Below, in pieces: positions 24,523 to 32,163 of a stretch of DNA of 35,900 nucleotides; the first letter of the stretch is position 1, and each line of letters opens with the position of its first letter. The stretch spans positions 1 to 35,900 of the forward strand of contig JAEZFD010000068.1 of the NCBI GenBank assembly GCA_023417655.1. Reading direction: 5' to 3'. A program made the translations under genes and the position numbers. The notes beneath the pieces were generated by a model that was given only the letters and a program-made list of their open reading frames with translations, was not told where the DNA came from and did no database searches. The DNA comes from Planctomycetota bacterium (GTDB taxonomy: Bacteria > Planctomycetota > Planctomycetia > Planctomycetales > Planctomycetaceae).

Positions 24523-26343
24523 TCAGACCACGACGTCAATTCGACCCGCTGCCCTGTGTAAAGCGGCAGCTGCAAAAATCAGCGGATACAGATCTTCAAA
24601 GTACCATAATTTCGCGAAATAAAAACCAATAGGAGCGGGTTCGAAAACTCGTCCCTCTTCCAGAGCCTGAACCAGCCATTTCAATCCGGCTGCAACCGCA
24701 TCACCGGACCGGTCATCCCCCAGCAAGGCTTCCAGAGCCAGGGAAGTTTCTTCAACCGAGGAAGGACAGCCGTTCTGCCCACCCCAGCCGCCATCAGAAT
24801 TCTGTGCCTGCCTCAGCCAGTTTAATCCCGACTGAGATTCCGGGCACTTTCCCTGACCAGTTTCGCGATAGGCAAGAAGTACCTTTGAGGTACCGTAAAC
24901 AGGATTAGTGTCGTCGGGCGCATGCTGGTTTCCGAACCACAGCGGCAGCCACGAACCATCGGGTCGTTGCTGCTTCGCGAGATAGCGGAACCCTGAACTG
25001 ACTGAGTGCCGGACCCAGTGTCCCAGTGGGAGCTGTTGGTCTGTCCGATGCAGAGCCCGGATGCAGTGGGCGGTGATGTCGCAGGAACTGCGGTCAAAGG
25101 GGAGTGTTCCCCAGCCGCGACAGAAGGTTGGCCAGCCGCCATCCCTGTTCTGAAGTCCCCGGAGCCAGAATGCTCCCCTTTGAATGGCTCGGGCGGTCGG
25201 TTCATCGAGGTCACCGTCGATGAGGTTCCAGAGTGCGAGAATCGCTCCCGGGGTGTCGTCCGCGTCGGGAACTCCGCCCGCGAGATCGGTCCAGGCCCAG
25301 CCTCCCGGGGCGGACTGAGTGTAAGGATGGATGGTCTGAAATTGTTGAGCGAGCAACCAATCCCGAACGCGTTCCCGTTCTTCCGCAGGGAGTGATCCTC
25401 GCAGAGCATTCACTGAAAGTGTTGTCACCCAGGTTGCGAGATTAGTATCGATGGGCCAACTGCCATCCGGCAGAACCGAAGCCACGATGAACTGGGAGCC
25501 ACGAACCGCGACGGGATGATCGGCGAGCCCCTTCGCGGCCAGACTCATGGTGACGAAGCTCGTTAAGGGCGTCGCTTCCAGAAAGCCTCCCAGTGCCGGT
25601 TGGATCCGCGCAAGCACGCGGAGGCTGGGCGGGATGCAGAGATCGCGAAGTCCCGCATAAAGTGAGTTCGCTGGACGCTGAAAATGGTGCCGCGCCTGAC
25701 CGATGGCGATCAGAGCCGGCAACGCATAGCTGACCACCGGCAACTGCATTGCCGCATAAAAGCGGGCAGGCACGCAGGCGAGTTCAAACGGAAGAGCAGG
25801 AACGTCGCTCCAGGGAACCATCCCGGCCAGAGCACAGTGTGTCAGGATCGGGACCGAAAATGTTTTGTCGGTTCCATATCGGGCGACCATTCCGGGGATG
25901 CTGTCAGCTGATTGTGCATAAACCTCTGATCGCTGAAAGAATGCGGCCTGGCGAACCGAGTCCCCCCGCGTTGCAAGGAACGCTCCCTGCACGAGGAGCG
26001 TTGTCGAGATGTTGCTCAAGCTTTTAACCGTGTCGCCCCAGCCTCCATCTGAATTCTGATGTCGCAGCAGCCACTCGAGCCCACCGTCAATCAGTTTTTC
26101 CCAACTGATCCGCTGGGGTGATGGAGGAAGACTGCCCGGTGACTGGCTGGGTAACGGCGTCACTGTATTCGGGACGGCCGCGTGCCGCTTCATCTGCTCA
26201 AGCGCCATGACGGCGGTCGCCGTGGACAATGCGGATGCCGAAAGTGATCCTGTCCAGCAGCCGTTTGTTCCCCGGCGATTCAGAAGTTCCTGTCGAACCT
26301 GCTCCCAGGCGCGCTGCAGCCGATCCTCAGTGGGGCGTTCCAT
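24523..26343 (-). CDS. Class II terpene cyclase, squalene-hopene cyclase-like
   Basis: The 606-residue protein is an alpha/alpha-barrel cyclase with QW-type repeats: HQNSDGGWGDT (about 95-105), LQNRDGGWPTF (about 397-407), QRPDGSWLPLWFG and QNSDGGWGGQNG near the C-terminus. The protonating DxDD motif is present as DADDT at 360-364, after GGWAWTDLAGGVP, as in squalene-hopene cyclases (DVDDT near residue 375). Length is close to hopene cyclase (about 630). No signal peptide is seen; such enzymes are monotopic membrane proteins. It probably cyclises squalene or another polyprene by protonation. It is diverged from the best-known hopene cyclases and no hpnCDE genes are in the window, so the substrate is uncertain. 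A repeat element and a TTGACA lie upstream of its start. Confidence 0.85.
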   Translation of the reverse strand: MERPTEDRLQRAWEQVRQELLNRRGTNGCWTGSLSASALSTATAVMALEQMKRHAAVPNTVTPLPSQSPGSLPPSPQRISWEKLIDGGLEWLLRHQNSDGGWGDTVKSLSNISTTLLVQGAFLATRGDSVRQAAFFQRSEVYAQSADSIPGMVARYGTDKTFSVPILTHCALAGMVPWSDVPALPFELACVPARFYAAMQLPVVSYALPALIAIGQARHHFQRPANSLYAGLRDLCIPPSLRVLARIQPALGGFLEATPLTSFVTMSLAAKGLADHPVAVRGSQFIVASVLPDGSWPIDTNLATWVTTLSVNALRGSLPAEERERVRDWLLAQQFQTIHPYTQSAPGGWAWTDLAGGVPDADDTPGAILALWNLIDGDLDEPTARAIQRGAFWLRGLQNRDGGWPTFCRGWGTLPFDRSSCDITAHCIRALHRTDQQLPLGHWVRHSVSSGFRYLAKQQRPDGSWLPLWFGNQHAPDDTNPVYGTSKVLLAYRETGQGKCPESQSGLNWLRQAQNSDGGWGGQNGCPSSVEETSLALEALLGDDRSGDAVAAGLKWLVQALEEGRVFEPAPIGFYFAKLWYFEDLYPLIFAAAALHRAAGRIDVVV

Positions 26344-26428
26344 TCGTTCCGATCATGCTGAGCTGGAATAAGACAGATTTGCTTTTTGATCTGCCCGTTC
26401 TTGCCACGCGGAATTGAGTCTTTTGTCA

Positions 26429-26475
26429 ACCGAAACGCGCGTTGCACGGGCAGACGGGAGAGCAAACTGCTCTAG
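26429..26475 (-). repeat. Intergenic repeat, copy 2 (core CTAGAGCAGTTTGCTCT)
   Basis: Read on the minus strand it begins with the same 17 bases as the copy at 19764 and continues with similarity through GCAACG and GTTTCG. Its first bases supply the TAG stop codon of the PIN-TRAM gene (26472-26474). On the same strand it leads into TTGACA and the gap before the terpene cyclase gene. The core can form a 6-bp hairpin. Confidence 0.65.
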
Positions 26476-27512
26476 CTGGGTTGCTGTTCGGCAAGGCGGG
26501 AGAAGATCATACGACCTGCACTGTTTTGAAGGACACTCGTGACGACGGTGTCGACCTCTTTGCCGATCTCGCGGTTGCCGTGCTCGACCACAACCATGGT
26601 GCCGTCATCGAGATAACCGACTCCCTGACCGAGGCCTTCCCCTTCTTTGATAATGCGAATGCGGACGTGTTCGCCGGGGATGAACCGAGGCTTCAGAGCG
26701 TTAGCGACTTCGTTCAGATTAACGACGTCGACCCCTTGAACGCTGGCCAGCTTGTTCAGGTTCACATCGTTCGTAACCAGTCGACCATTCAATTCGCGAG
26801 AGAGGTCAACCAGTCGCTGATCGACAGTTTTCTCCGGGGAGCCCTTCGATTCAAGAACGCGAATCTCGACCTTGGGGTCCTGCTGCAGTTTCTTCAGAAC
26901 GTCAAGTCCGCGACGACCTCGGCCCCGGCGGAGTTTGTCGTGGCTGTCAGCAATGTCCTGAACTTCCTGCAGAATGAACTGCGGAACCACGAACTCGGAG
27001 TCGACGATATGCGTTGTGACCATGTCCGAGATCCGACCGTCGATCAAAGCACTTGAGTCGAGGATCAATGGGCGTCCCCCCTTCAGTTCACGGGAGAACT
27101 CGACGTAAGGAATGACCAGACGGAACTGGTCCTTCGTCTGCAGCAGGAATGTGATGCTCAGGTAAGGCATCACCAGCAAGGTCAGAAGAGAGAACGCCGT
27201 GTAATAGCCGTTCCCTTCATTCTGAAAGAGATCCTGCATCGTAAACAGTGGTCGCATTGCAAGGTTGAACAGATATGCCAGCAGGACCCCGATCAGTAAG
27301 CCGAAATAGACGGCGGAGACGATGTCGACCCGCTTCTGGGGAATTAAAACATCCACCAGCAGGACGCACATCGTAATCAACGTCATCACGCAGAAGCTGA
27401 TGACAGGGTATTCCTGCATCGTCTGGGGAGCAGCGTTGCTGGTGAACATGAATGTTGCCAGCGCTCCGACGCAGATGAGGATGTACAGAGCGCGGATGAT
27501 GAGTAACAGCAT
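26472..27512 (-). CDS. Membrane-anchored PIN-TRAM domain protein (YacL-like)
   Basis: The 346-residue protein begins with four membrane helices (about residues 3-25, 36-56, 63-85 and 103-124). A PIN nuclease domain follows: ILDSSALIDGR with D152, E183 in LQEVQDIAD, D231 in TVDQRLVDLS and D249 in LVTNDVNLN, the usual acidic metal site. After about residue 277 a TRAM domain follows (GEHVRIRIIKEGEGLGQGVGYLDDGTMVVVE), a predicted RNA-binding beta barrel. The order of four helices, PIN and TRAM matches Bacillus YacL-type proteins. It is probably a membrane-tethered RNase or RNA-binding regulator; the target is unknown. The stop codon lies inside a repeated element. Upstream is a 574-base gap and the tatA terminator. 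Confidence 0.9.
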   Translation of the reverse strand: MLLLIIRALYILICVGALATFMFTSNAAPQTMQEYPVISFCVMTLITMCVLLVDVLIPQKRVDIVSAVYFGLLIGVLLAYLFNLAMRPLFTMQDLFQNEGNGYYTAFSLLTLLVMPYLSITFLLQTKDQFRLVIPYVEFSRELKGGRPLILDSSALIDGRISDMVTTHIVDSEFVVPQFILQEVQDIADSHDKLRRGRGRRGLDVLKKLQQDPKVEIRVLESKGSPEKTVDQRLVDLSRELNGRLVTNDVNLNKLASVQGVDVVNLNEVANALKPRFIPGEHVRIRIIKEGEGLGQGVGYLDDGTMVVVEHGNREIGKEVDTVVTSVLQNSAGRMIFSRLAEQQPS

Positions 27513-28086
27513 GTGCGTCTTGCAGGGCTGAAGGAGAGAAAACAGGCGGTCTGTCTTGGTCTGGTCAAATCGAACCAGGTGTCTCGGTTTTACGGGACAG
27601 TGTTCTCAGCAATATTTCTGCAGCATTCGACGTCAATGACGTGGGCCTCCAGTTCAGCTCATCAGTAGAACTGGCTGTCGCCGGACCCTGAGCGGAGTTC
27701 TGCCCGAGGTGACCCCGCGCTTCCCCTGGTTCTCCTCCGGCGAGAATGGGACTCAAAATAATTCGGATCCGGCATTGCTCTTGGCGGTGCCTTGGTTTCG
27801 GCCACCGGCCAGGAATCCCGCGCCTGTCTGATTTCGTTTGGCGATGGGGCATCAGGTCCGCACAGAACCCGTGTGGGGGGAGATCAGATGCGGTTGAATG
27901 TGTGCCGAAGCCTCTCTGTCATCAGACGCGTGCATCATAGAGCGGAAAGATTCTGCCTGCCAGCAGTCGCTGAAAGCGGGAAACCTAGAAAACAAAAATT
28001 GCCCGTCCCGAGTTGGGACAGGCAATTGAGGAATTTGTGAACTGATTCACCCGGGAAACCCTGAGCAGATTCTCTTCGCTCGTCAG
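27513..28086. other. 574-base gap without a supported gene
   Basis: The gap separates the PIN-TRAM gene from tatA. It holds the terminator at 27989-28026 and must hold the promoter of the PIN-TRAM gene. Short ORFs on both strands (about 60-95 codons) show no family features or good ribosome binding sites. I looked for SRP RNA, tmRNA and RNase P signatures and found none. Confidence 0.4.
27989..28026 (-). terminator. Intrinsic terminator of tatA
   Basis: On the minus strand ATTGCC pairs with GGCAAT and, after one C-A mismatch, GTCCC pairs with GGGAC, followed by AATTTTTGTTTT. It lies 61 bases after the tatA stop. Confidence 0.85.
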
Positions 28087-28377
28087 TTATGACTGAGCTG
28101 ACGAGGATTCTGTCTTCGGTTCAGTGGTTGGTGGCTCGAAGCGGGGAGCTTTCCACTGCTGGTCGTCGCTCTCCACTGCCGGGCGAGCTGCTGTGCTTGA
28201 CTGTGAGTAGTTTGTCGAGCCGGGGTTACGGATTTCGTCTTCGATTCCGTTCATTCCCTTCTTGAACTCAACAATTCCCTTGCCGAGGCTGCGTGCCACT
28301 TCTGGGAGTCGCTTGCCGAACAGCAGCAAAGCGATGATCCCAACGATGATCATTTCTGGCGTTCCGATTCCAAACAT
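28087..28377 (-). CDS. tatA: Sec-independent protein translocase subunit TatA/E
   Basis: The 96-residue protein has the TatA layout: a short N-terminus (MFGIGTPEM), one membrane helix at about residues 8-20 (IIVGIIALLLFG), the FGKRLPEVARSLGKGI hinge and amphipathic helix, and a charged, Ser- and Pro-rich tail. TatA forms the pore-like assembly of the twin-arginine pathway with TatC; no tatC is in the window. The PE after the GT turn and the FGxxxLPE block fit the TatA/E branch better than TatB. The start has AAAGGTG about 5 bases upstream. It is monocistronic, ended by its own terminator. Confidence 0.93.
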   Translation of the reverse strand: MFGIGTPEMIIVGIIALLLFGKRLPEVARSLGKGIVEFKKGMNGIEDEIRNPGSTNYSQSSTAARPAVESDDQQWKAPRFEPPTTEPKTESSSAQS

Positions 28378-28879
28378 GGCAGCACCTTTAGTTTCTGGCG
28401 GGAAAGCTGACTGGGCAGCAGAGTGACAGGTCTACAAAAGCATCTGACCCGCAGGGAACCGTTATGAGCACACGAGTGCCTGTCCCGGGCAAGGCGGGTC
28501 ATTTGCACTCGATTTGATCCACCCACAGCATGAGCGAACCGGTTGAGCAAAAGTAATCATAAGCCGGGGTGAGCGCATGTCAAATGCAAACCGTTTCGCC
28601 CTCCCAGGCAGGTCCATAATTGTCGGGACTTCCTGTAAAACGGGACCTTACGGAAATTTGGTTTCTGATCGGGTGTTCAGGTGAGGGTCTAAGTCCTGCA
28701 GGTGTTTTGGGAAAACGGCGCCGAACGTGAGGTGAGCAACTCCCGCGGAACGCTTGACCGTCGAAACCCATCCGATTACAGTTCTCGATTCCTTACTCGT
28801 CCCCCCGCAACGGTAGTGCCGGGGGAGGTGCCTTCACAGGTGCCCCTTTTTGAACTGAAAAGACGCGATACACGGTTCC
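28378..28879. other. Divergent intergenic region between tatA and rpsL
   Basis: About 500 bases without a supported gene. It should hold promoters for tatA and the ribosomal protein genes; CATAAT at 28614 might be a -10 box but has no good -35. The last 80 bases contain alternative GC-rich hairpins, listed separately. Confidence 0.4.
28801..28851 (+). promoter_or_regulatory. Alternative hairpins in the rpsL leader
   Basis: CCCCC at 28802-28806 can pair with GGGGG at 28821-28825. The same G run can instead pair with CCCC at 28843-28846, which is followed by five T residues. The second pairing has an inner CCT/AGG stem. The two are mutually exclusive and lie 30-80 bases before the rpsL ATG, so they could work as an attenuator or autoregulatory site. 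AGGTGCC also occurs twice here (28826 and 28838). Confidence 0.35.
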
Positions 28880-29251
28880 ATGCCGACAATCAATCAGTTA
28901 ATCCGCAAGCCTCGCAAGAAGCAGACTTCCAAGACGAAGACGCCACTGCTGGAAGGCGCTCCACAGAAGCGTGGGGTCTGTTTGCAGGTTCGTACCATGA
29001 CTCCGAAGAAGCCGAACTCGGCTCTTCGAAAGATCTGCCGCGTGCGGTTGTCGAACGGCAAGGAATTGACCGCTTACATCCCCGGGGAAGGCCACAACCT
29101 GCAGGAGCACTCGATTGTGCTCGTTCGCGGTGGTCGTGTTCGCGACTTGCCAGGGGTTCGATACAAAGTCATCCGCGGGGTTCTGGATACTCTCGGCGTG
29201 CAGAAGCGCCGTCAGGCCCGCAGCCGTTACGGGGCCAAGCGTCCTAAGTAA
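28880..29251 (+). CDS. rpsL: 30S ribosomal protein S12
   Basis: The 123-residue protein is full length for S12. It sits at the decoding centre of the small subunit. The conserved loops TPKKPNSALRK (K43 present, the streptomycin-sensitive form) and PGEGHNLQEHS are intact, as is the basic C-terminus RSRYGAKRPK. The ATG has no clear Shine-Dalgarno; the start is fixed by the conserved MPTINQLIR. It heads a pair with rpsG, 176 bases downstream, as in the bacterial str operon. Confidence 0.98.
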   Translation: MPTINQLIRKPRKKQTSKTKTPLLEGAPQKRGVCLQVRTMTPKKPNSALRKICRVRLSNGKELTAYIPGEGHNLQEHSIVLVRGGRVRDLPGVRYKVIRGVLDTLGVQKRRQARSRYGAKRPK

Positions 29252-29342
29252 TCCGGCTCGAAGAGTAAGAGTGGTTTCTGCCGCTGGTTCGCGGCGGATT
29301 TCGCTCATTGCATGACGTCGGCAATGGTGCCGATGGAGTAAG

Positions 29343-29365
29343 AAGGGCCTGTTGTGCAGGCCTTT
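29343..29365 (+). promoter_or_regulatory. Hairpin in the rpsL-rpsG spacer
   Basis: AAGGGCCTG pairs with CAGGCCTTT over 9 bp (one wobble) around a TTGTG loop. In E. coli the S12-S7 spacer binds S7 for feedback control. This structure is in the same place, but no sequence match to that site is claimed; it could equally be a weak terminator or processing site. Confidence 0.4.
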
Positions 29366-29427
29366 GGGTGCCTCGGGTGCCGTCTGAATTCCGTGCTCCT
29401 GTCTGAAATGACTGCTGAAAGAGAACA

Positions 29428-29901
29428 ATGGCGAAGAGTTTTACTGCGAGCAAAACACAGCTGAAGCCGGATCCTCGCTACGGATCGAAGCTGGTCACGA
29501 AGTTCGTGAACTGCCTGATGTATGACGGCAAGAAGAGCGTGGCCTTCGGCGTGTTCTATGACGCCATGGAGATCATCGAAAAGAAGATCACCGACGTTTC
29601 TCCTGCAGAAGTTTTCGCTCAGGCGATCGAAAACGTGAAGCCGCATATGGAAGTCCGTTCCAAGCGAGTCGGGGGAGCCACCTATCAGGTTCCGACTCAG
29701 GTCGGAAGCCGACGCCAGCAGGCTCTGTCGATCCGCTGGATTCTGGAAGCTGTTCGTGGCCGTAAGGGTCGCCCGGTTGCTCAGTCTCTCGCCGACGAAT
29801 TCATTGCAGCCTATCGTCGTGAAGGGACTGCAATGACCAAGCGTGAAAACGTCCACCGTATGGCAGATGCGAACCGCGCATTTGCTCACTTCGGCTGGTA
29901 A
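29428..29901 (+). CDS. rpsG: 30S ribosomal protein S7
   Basis: The 157-residue protein is full length for S7, the primary 16S rRNA-binding protein that starts assembly of the subunit head. Recognisable blocks are KLVTKFVNCLMYDGKKSVA, ENVKPHMEVRSKRVGGATYQ, and the RKGRPVAQSLADEFIAAYRR and KRENVHRMADANRAFAHFGW C-terminus. AAGAGA lies just upstream of the ATG. It is followed by a terminator-like hairpin, so fusA is probably transcribed separately at least in part. Confidence 0.98.
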   Translation: MAKSFTASKTQLKPDPRYGSKLVTKFVNCLMYDGKKSVAFGVFYDAMEIIEKKITDVSPAEVFAQAIENVKPHMEVRSKRVGGATYQVPTQVGSRRQQALSIRWILEAVRGRKGRPVAQSLADEFIAAYRREGTAMTKRENVHRMADANRAFAHFGW

Positions 29902-29952
29902 TTTCGATCGCATTCCCGGTTTACCGGGCAGCTGAAATCAAGTTGAATTGTC

Positions 29953-29991
29953 GTTTAGCTGCACACTGAAACTGTGCAGCTAAACTTGTTT
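29953..29991 (+). terminator. Terminator-like hairpin after rpsG
   Basis: GTTTAGCTGCACA pairs perfectly with TGTGCAGCTAAAC over 13 bp with a 7-base loop, followed by TTGTTTTG. It lies 51 bases after the rpsG stop and 88 before fusA. It separates the ribosomal protein pair from fusA. Confidence 0.75.
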
Positions 29992-30072
29992 TGAGACCTT
30001 GGTCTTTCGCTTTTGACTGCTGGTCGAACTTCAATCTCGGTCGCTCCCCAGCTTTCCTGACCTGCTCGCCCG

Positions 30073-32160
30073 ATGGTGATGACGATGCCGTTTCCAATTG
30101 AAAAGCTCCGCAATATCGGAATCGTTGCTCACATTGACGCGGGCAAGACCACGACGACAGAGCGAATTCTGTTTTACGCCGGCGCGATCCATAAAATGGG
30201 AAACGTCGACGACGGAACGACCGAAACGGATTTCGATCCGGAAGAAGCCAAGCGCGGCATCACCATTTATTCCGCAGCGGTGACCTGCCAGTGGAAAGAT
30301 GTCCGCATCAACTTGATTGATACACCAGGGCACGTCGATTTTACGGCCGAGGTGGAGCGAAGTCTGCGAGTCCTCGACGGTGCGGTTGTTGTCTTTAGCG
30401 CTGTCGAAGGGGTCGAAGCTCAGAGCGAGACAGTTTGGCGGCAGGCTGATCGATATCATGTTCCGCGGCTCTGCTTCATCAACAAGATGGACCGAATCGG
30501 AGCCAGCTTCGAGCGAACGCTTGGGCAGATGCGGAGCCGTCTGAAGGCCAACCCGGTTCCACTGACAATTCCCATCGGATCGCAGCACGACTTCGTGGGA
30601 ATCATCGATCTGATTCGCCGGAAAGCTCTTTACTTTGACGCCGCCCAGCAGGGGCGAGTCATCCGGGAAGAGGAAATTCCCGAGGAACATCAGCTGATCG
30701 CGGAAGAGTGGCGATCAAAGTTGATCGACGTTCTCGCCGAGCGCGACGATGCCGCAATGGAGCAGTTCTTCGCTGAGGGAGATCTGCCGGAAGAGACCAT
30801 TCACCGCCTGCTTCGTGAAGCCACGATTGCCGGTGAACTGCAGCCGACCTTCGCCGGAACGTCACTGCACTATATTGGAGTGCAGCCGATTCTGGATGGA
30901 GTGGCTCGTTATCTTCCGAGTCCGCTGGATATTCCGCCTGTGAAGGGCATCAATCCCAAGCCGAAGAAGAATGCTTCACCTGAAGTTGAACTTCGTGCAA
31001 GCAATGATGAGCCACTTGCGGCGTTGATCTTCAAGATTGTGGCCGACAAGCATGCCGACTTGTGTTTTGTGCGAGTGTATTCCGGTGTCCTGCGGTCAGG
31101 GACTCGCCTTTTGAATCCTCGAACAGGCAAGAAGGAGTTCTGCAGTCAGATGTGGCACATCCAGGCGGATGCCCGCGAGAAGATCGAGACCGATTTTGTC
31201 GAAGCGGGTGATATCTGCGGGATCATTGGTCCCAAGGATGTTGTCACTGGCGATACGTTGTGTGAACAGCAGGAGCAAGTGCTGCTTGAATCGATCACCT
31301 TCCCTGAGACTGTGATTTCGATGGCGGTCGAACCTGAGACAAATGCCGATCGCAAAAAGCTTGAAGATGCTCTCGCGCGGCTGGGGCGTCAAGACCCCAC
31401 CTTCAAAGCGAAGATCAACGAAGAAACCGGCCAGACGATTATCTCAGGGATGGGTGAACTTCACCTTGAGATCCTTAAGGAACGTCTGCAGCGAGACTTC
31501 AATCTGAATGTTCGCGTTCACAAACCGCGAGTTTCGTATCGCGAAACAGTTCGTGAGACATCCGAAGCGGAAGAAATTTTCCAGCGTTCCATCAATGGGG
31601 AAACGTCTTACGCCAGCGTTCGCGTCAAAGTGGAACCATTCGAGTCCGAGCAGCCGATCACCGTGATTTCGCTGGTGCCAGCTGATTCCATTCCGGCTGA
31701 GCTTGATCGGGCGGTTCGCGAAGCGGTCAAGGAATCCGCACAGTCAGGCGGACGGCTGGGGTATCCGATGATCAAAACCAAGATCACGATCCTCAGCGTC
31801 GGTTACCGGCAGGGTGAAACCACAGAAGAAGCAATTCGTGCTGCGGCGACTCACGCTGTTCAGAGTGCACTCAACAAGGGTGAGATTGGCCTGCTCGAAC
31901 CAATCATGAAGCTTGAGGTTGTGACACCGAGTGAATTCGTAGGGAACATCCAGGGTGACCTGAATCAGCGTCATGCCCGTATCTTCGCGAGTGAGAATCG
32001 GGACCACCTGACGGCATTGCAGGCGGAAGTTCCTCTCGCCCGGATGTTCGGGTATTCATCTCATGTTCGCAGCCTGTCACAGGGGCGGGCTTCGTTTTCA
32101 ATGGAGCCACTGAAGTACGACCTTGCCCCCAAGTCGGTTCTCGAGGAAATGCTCGGCTAA
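30073..32160 (+). CDS. fusA: Translation elongation factor G
   Basis: The 695-residue protein is a full-length EF-G GTPase that drives translocation. The GTPase motifs are AHIDAGKT (19-26), RGITIYSAA (61-69, switch I), DTPGH (83-87, with catalytic H87) and NKMD (137-140). Domains II to V follow through GMGELHLEI and the C-terminal SLSQGRASFSM. Planctomycetes often carry several EF-G paralogues (spdEFG1/2 types); the Tyr after RGITI and the insertion pattern would need a tree to place. The annotated start is the ATG at 30073; ATGs at 30079 and 30085 are alternatives, and none has a clear ribosome binding site. No tuf gene follows; tgt begins 3 bases after the stop, indicating co-transcription. 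Confidence 0.96.
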   Translation: MVMTMPFPIEKLRNIGIVAHIDAGKTTTTERILFYAGAIHKMGNVDDGTTETDFDPEEAKRGITIYSAAVTCQWKDVRINLIDTPGHVDFTAEVERSLRVLDGAVVVFSAVEGVEAQSETVWRQADRYHVPRLCFINKMDRIGASFERTLGQMRSRLKANPVPLTIPIGSQHDFVGIIDLIRRKALYFDAAQQGRVIREEEIPEEHQLIAEEWRSKLIDVLAERDDAAMEQFFAEGDLPEETIHRLLREATIAGELQPTFAGTSLHYIGVQPILDGVARYLPSPLDIPPVKGINPKPKKNASPEVELRASNDEPLAALIFKIVADKHADLCFVRVYSGVLRSGTRLLNPRTGKKEFCSQMWHIQADAREKIETDFVEAGDICGIIGPKDVVTGDTLCEQQEQVLLESITFPETVISMAVEPETNADRKKLEDALARLGRQDPTFKAKINEETGQTIISGMGELHLEILKERLQRDFNLNVRVHKPRVSYRETVRETSEAEEIFQRSINGETSYASVRVKVEPFESEQPITVISLVPADSIPAELDRAVREAVKESAQSGGRLGYPMIKTKITILSVGYRQGETTEEAIRAAATHAVQSALNKGEIGLLEPIMKLEVVTPSEFVGNIQGDLNQRHARIFASENRDHLTALQAEVPLARMFGYSSHVRSLSQGRASFSMEPLKYDLAPKSVLEEMLG

Positions 32161-32163
32161 CGG

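Noticed and set aside
27513..28086. Possible small RNA gene (SRP RNA, tmRNA or RNase P)
   Set aside because: None of the conserved core sequences of these RNAs could be found on either strand.
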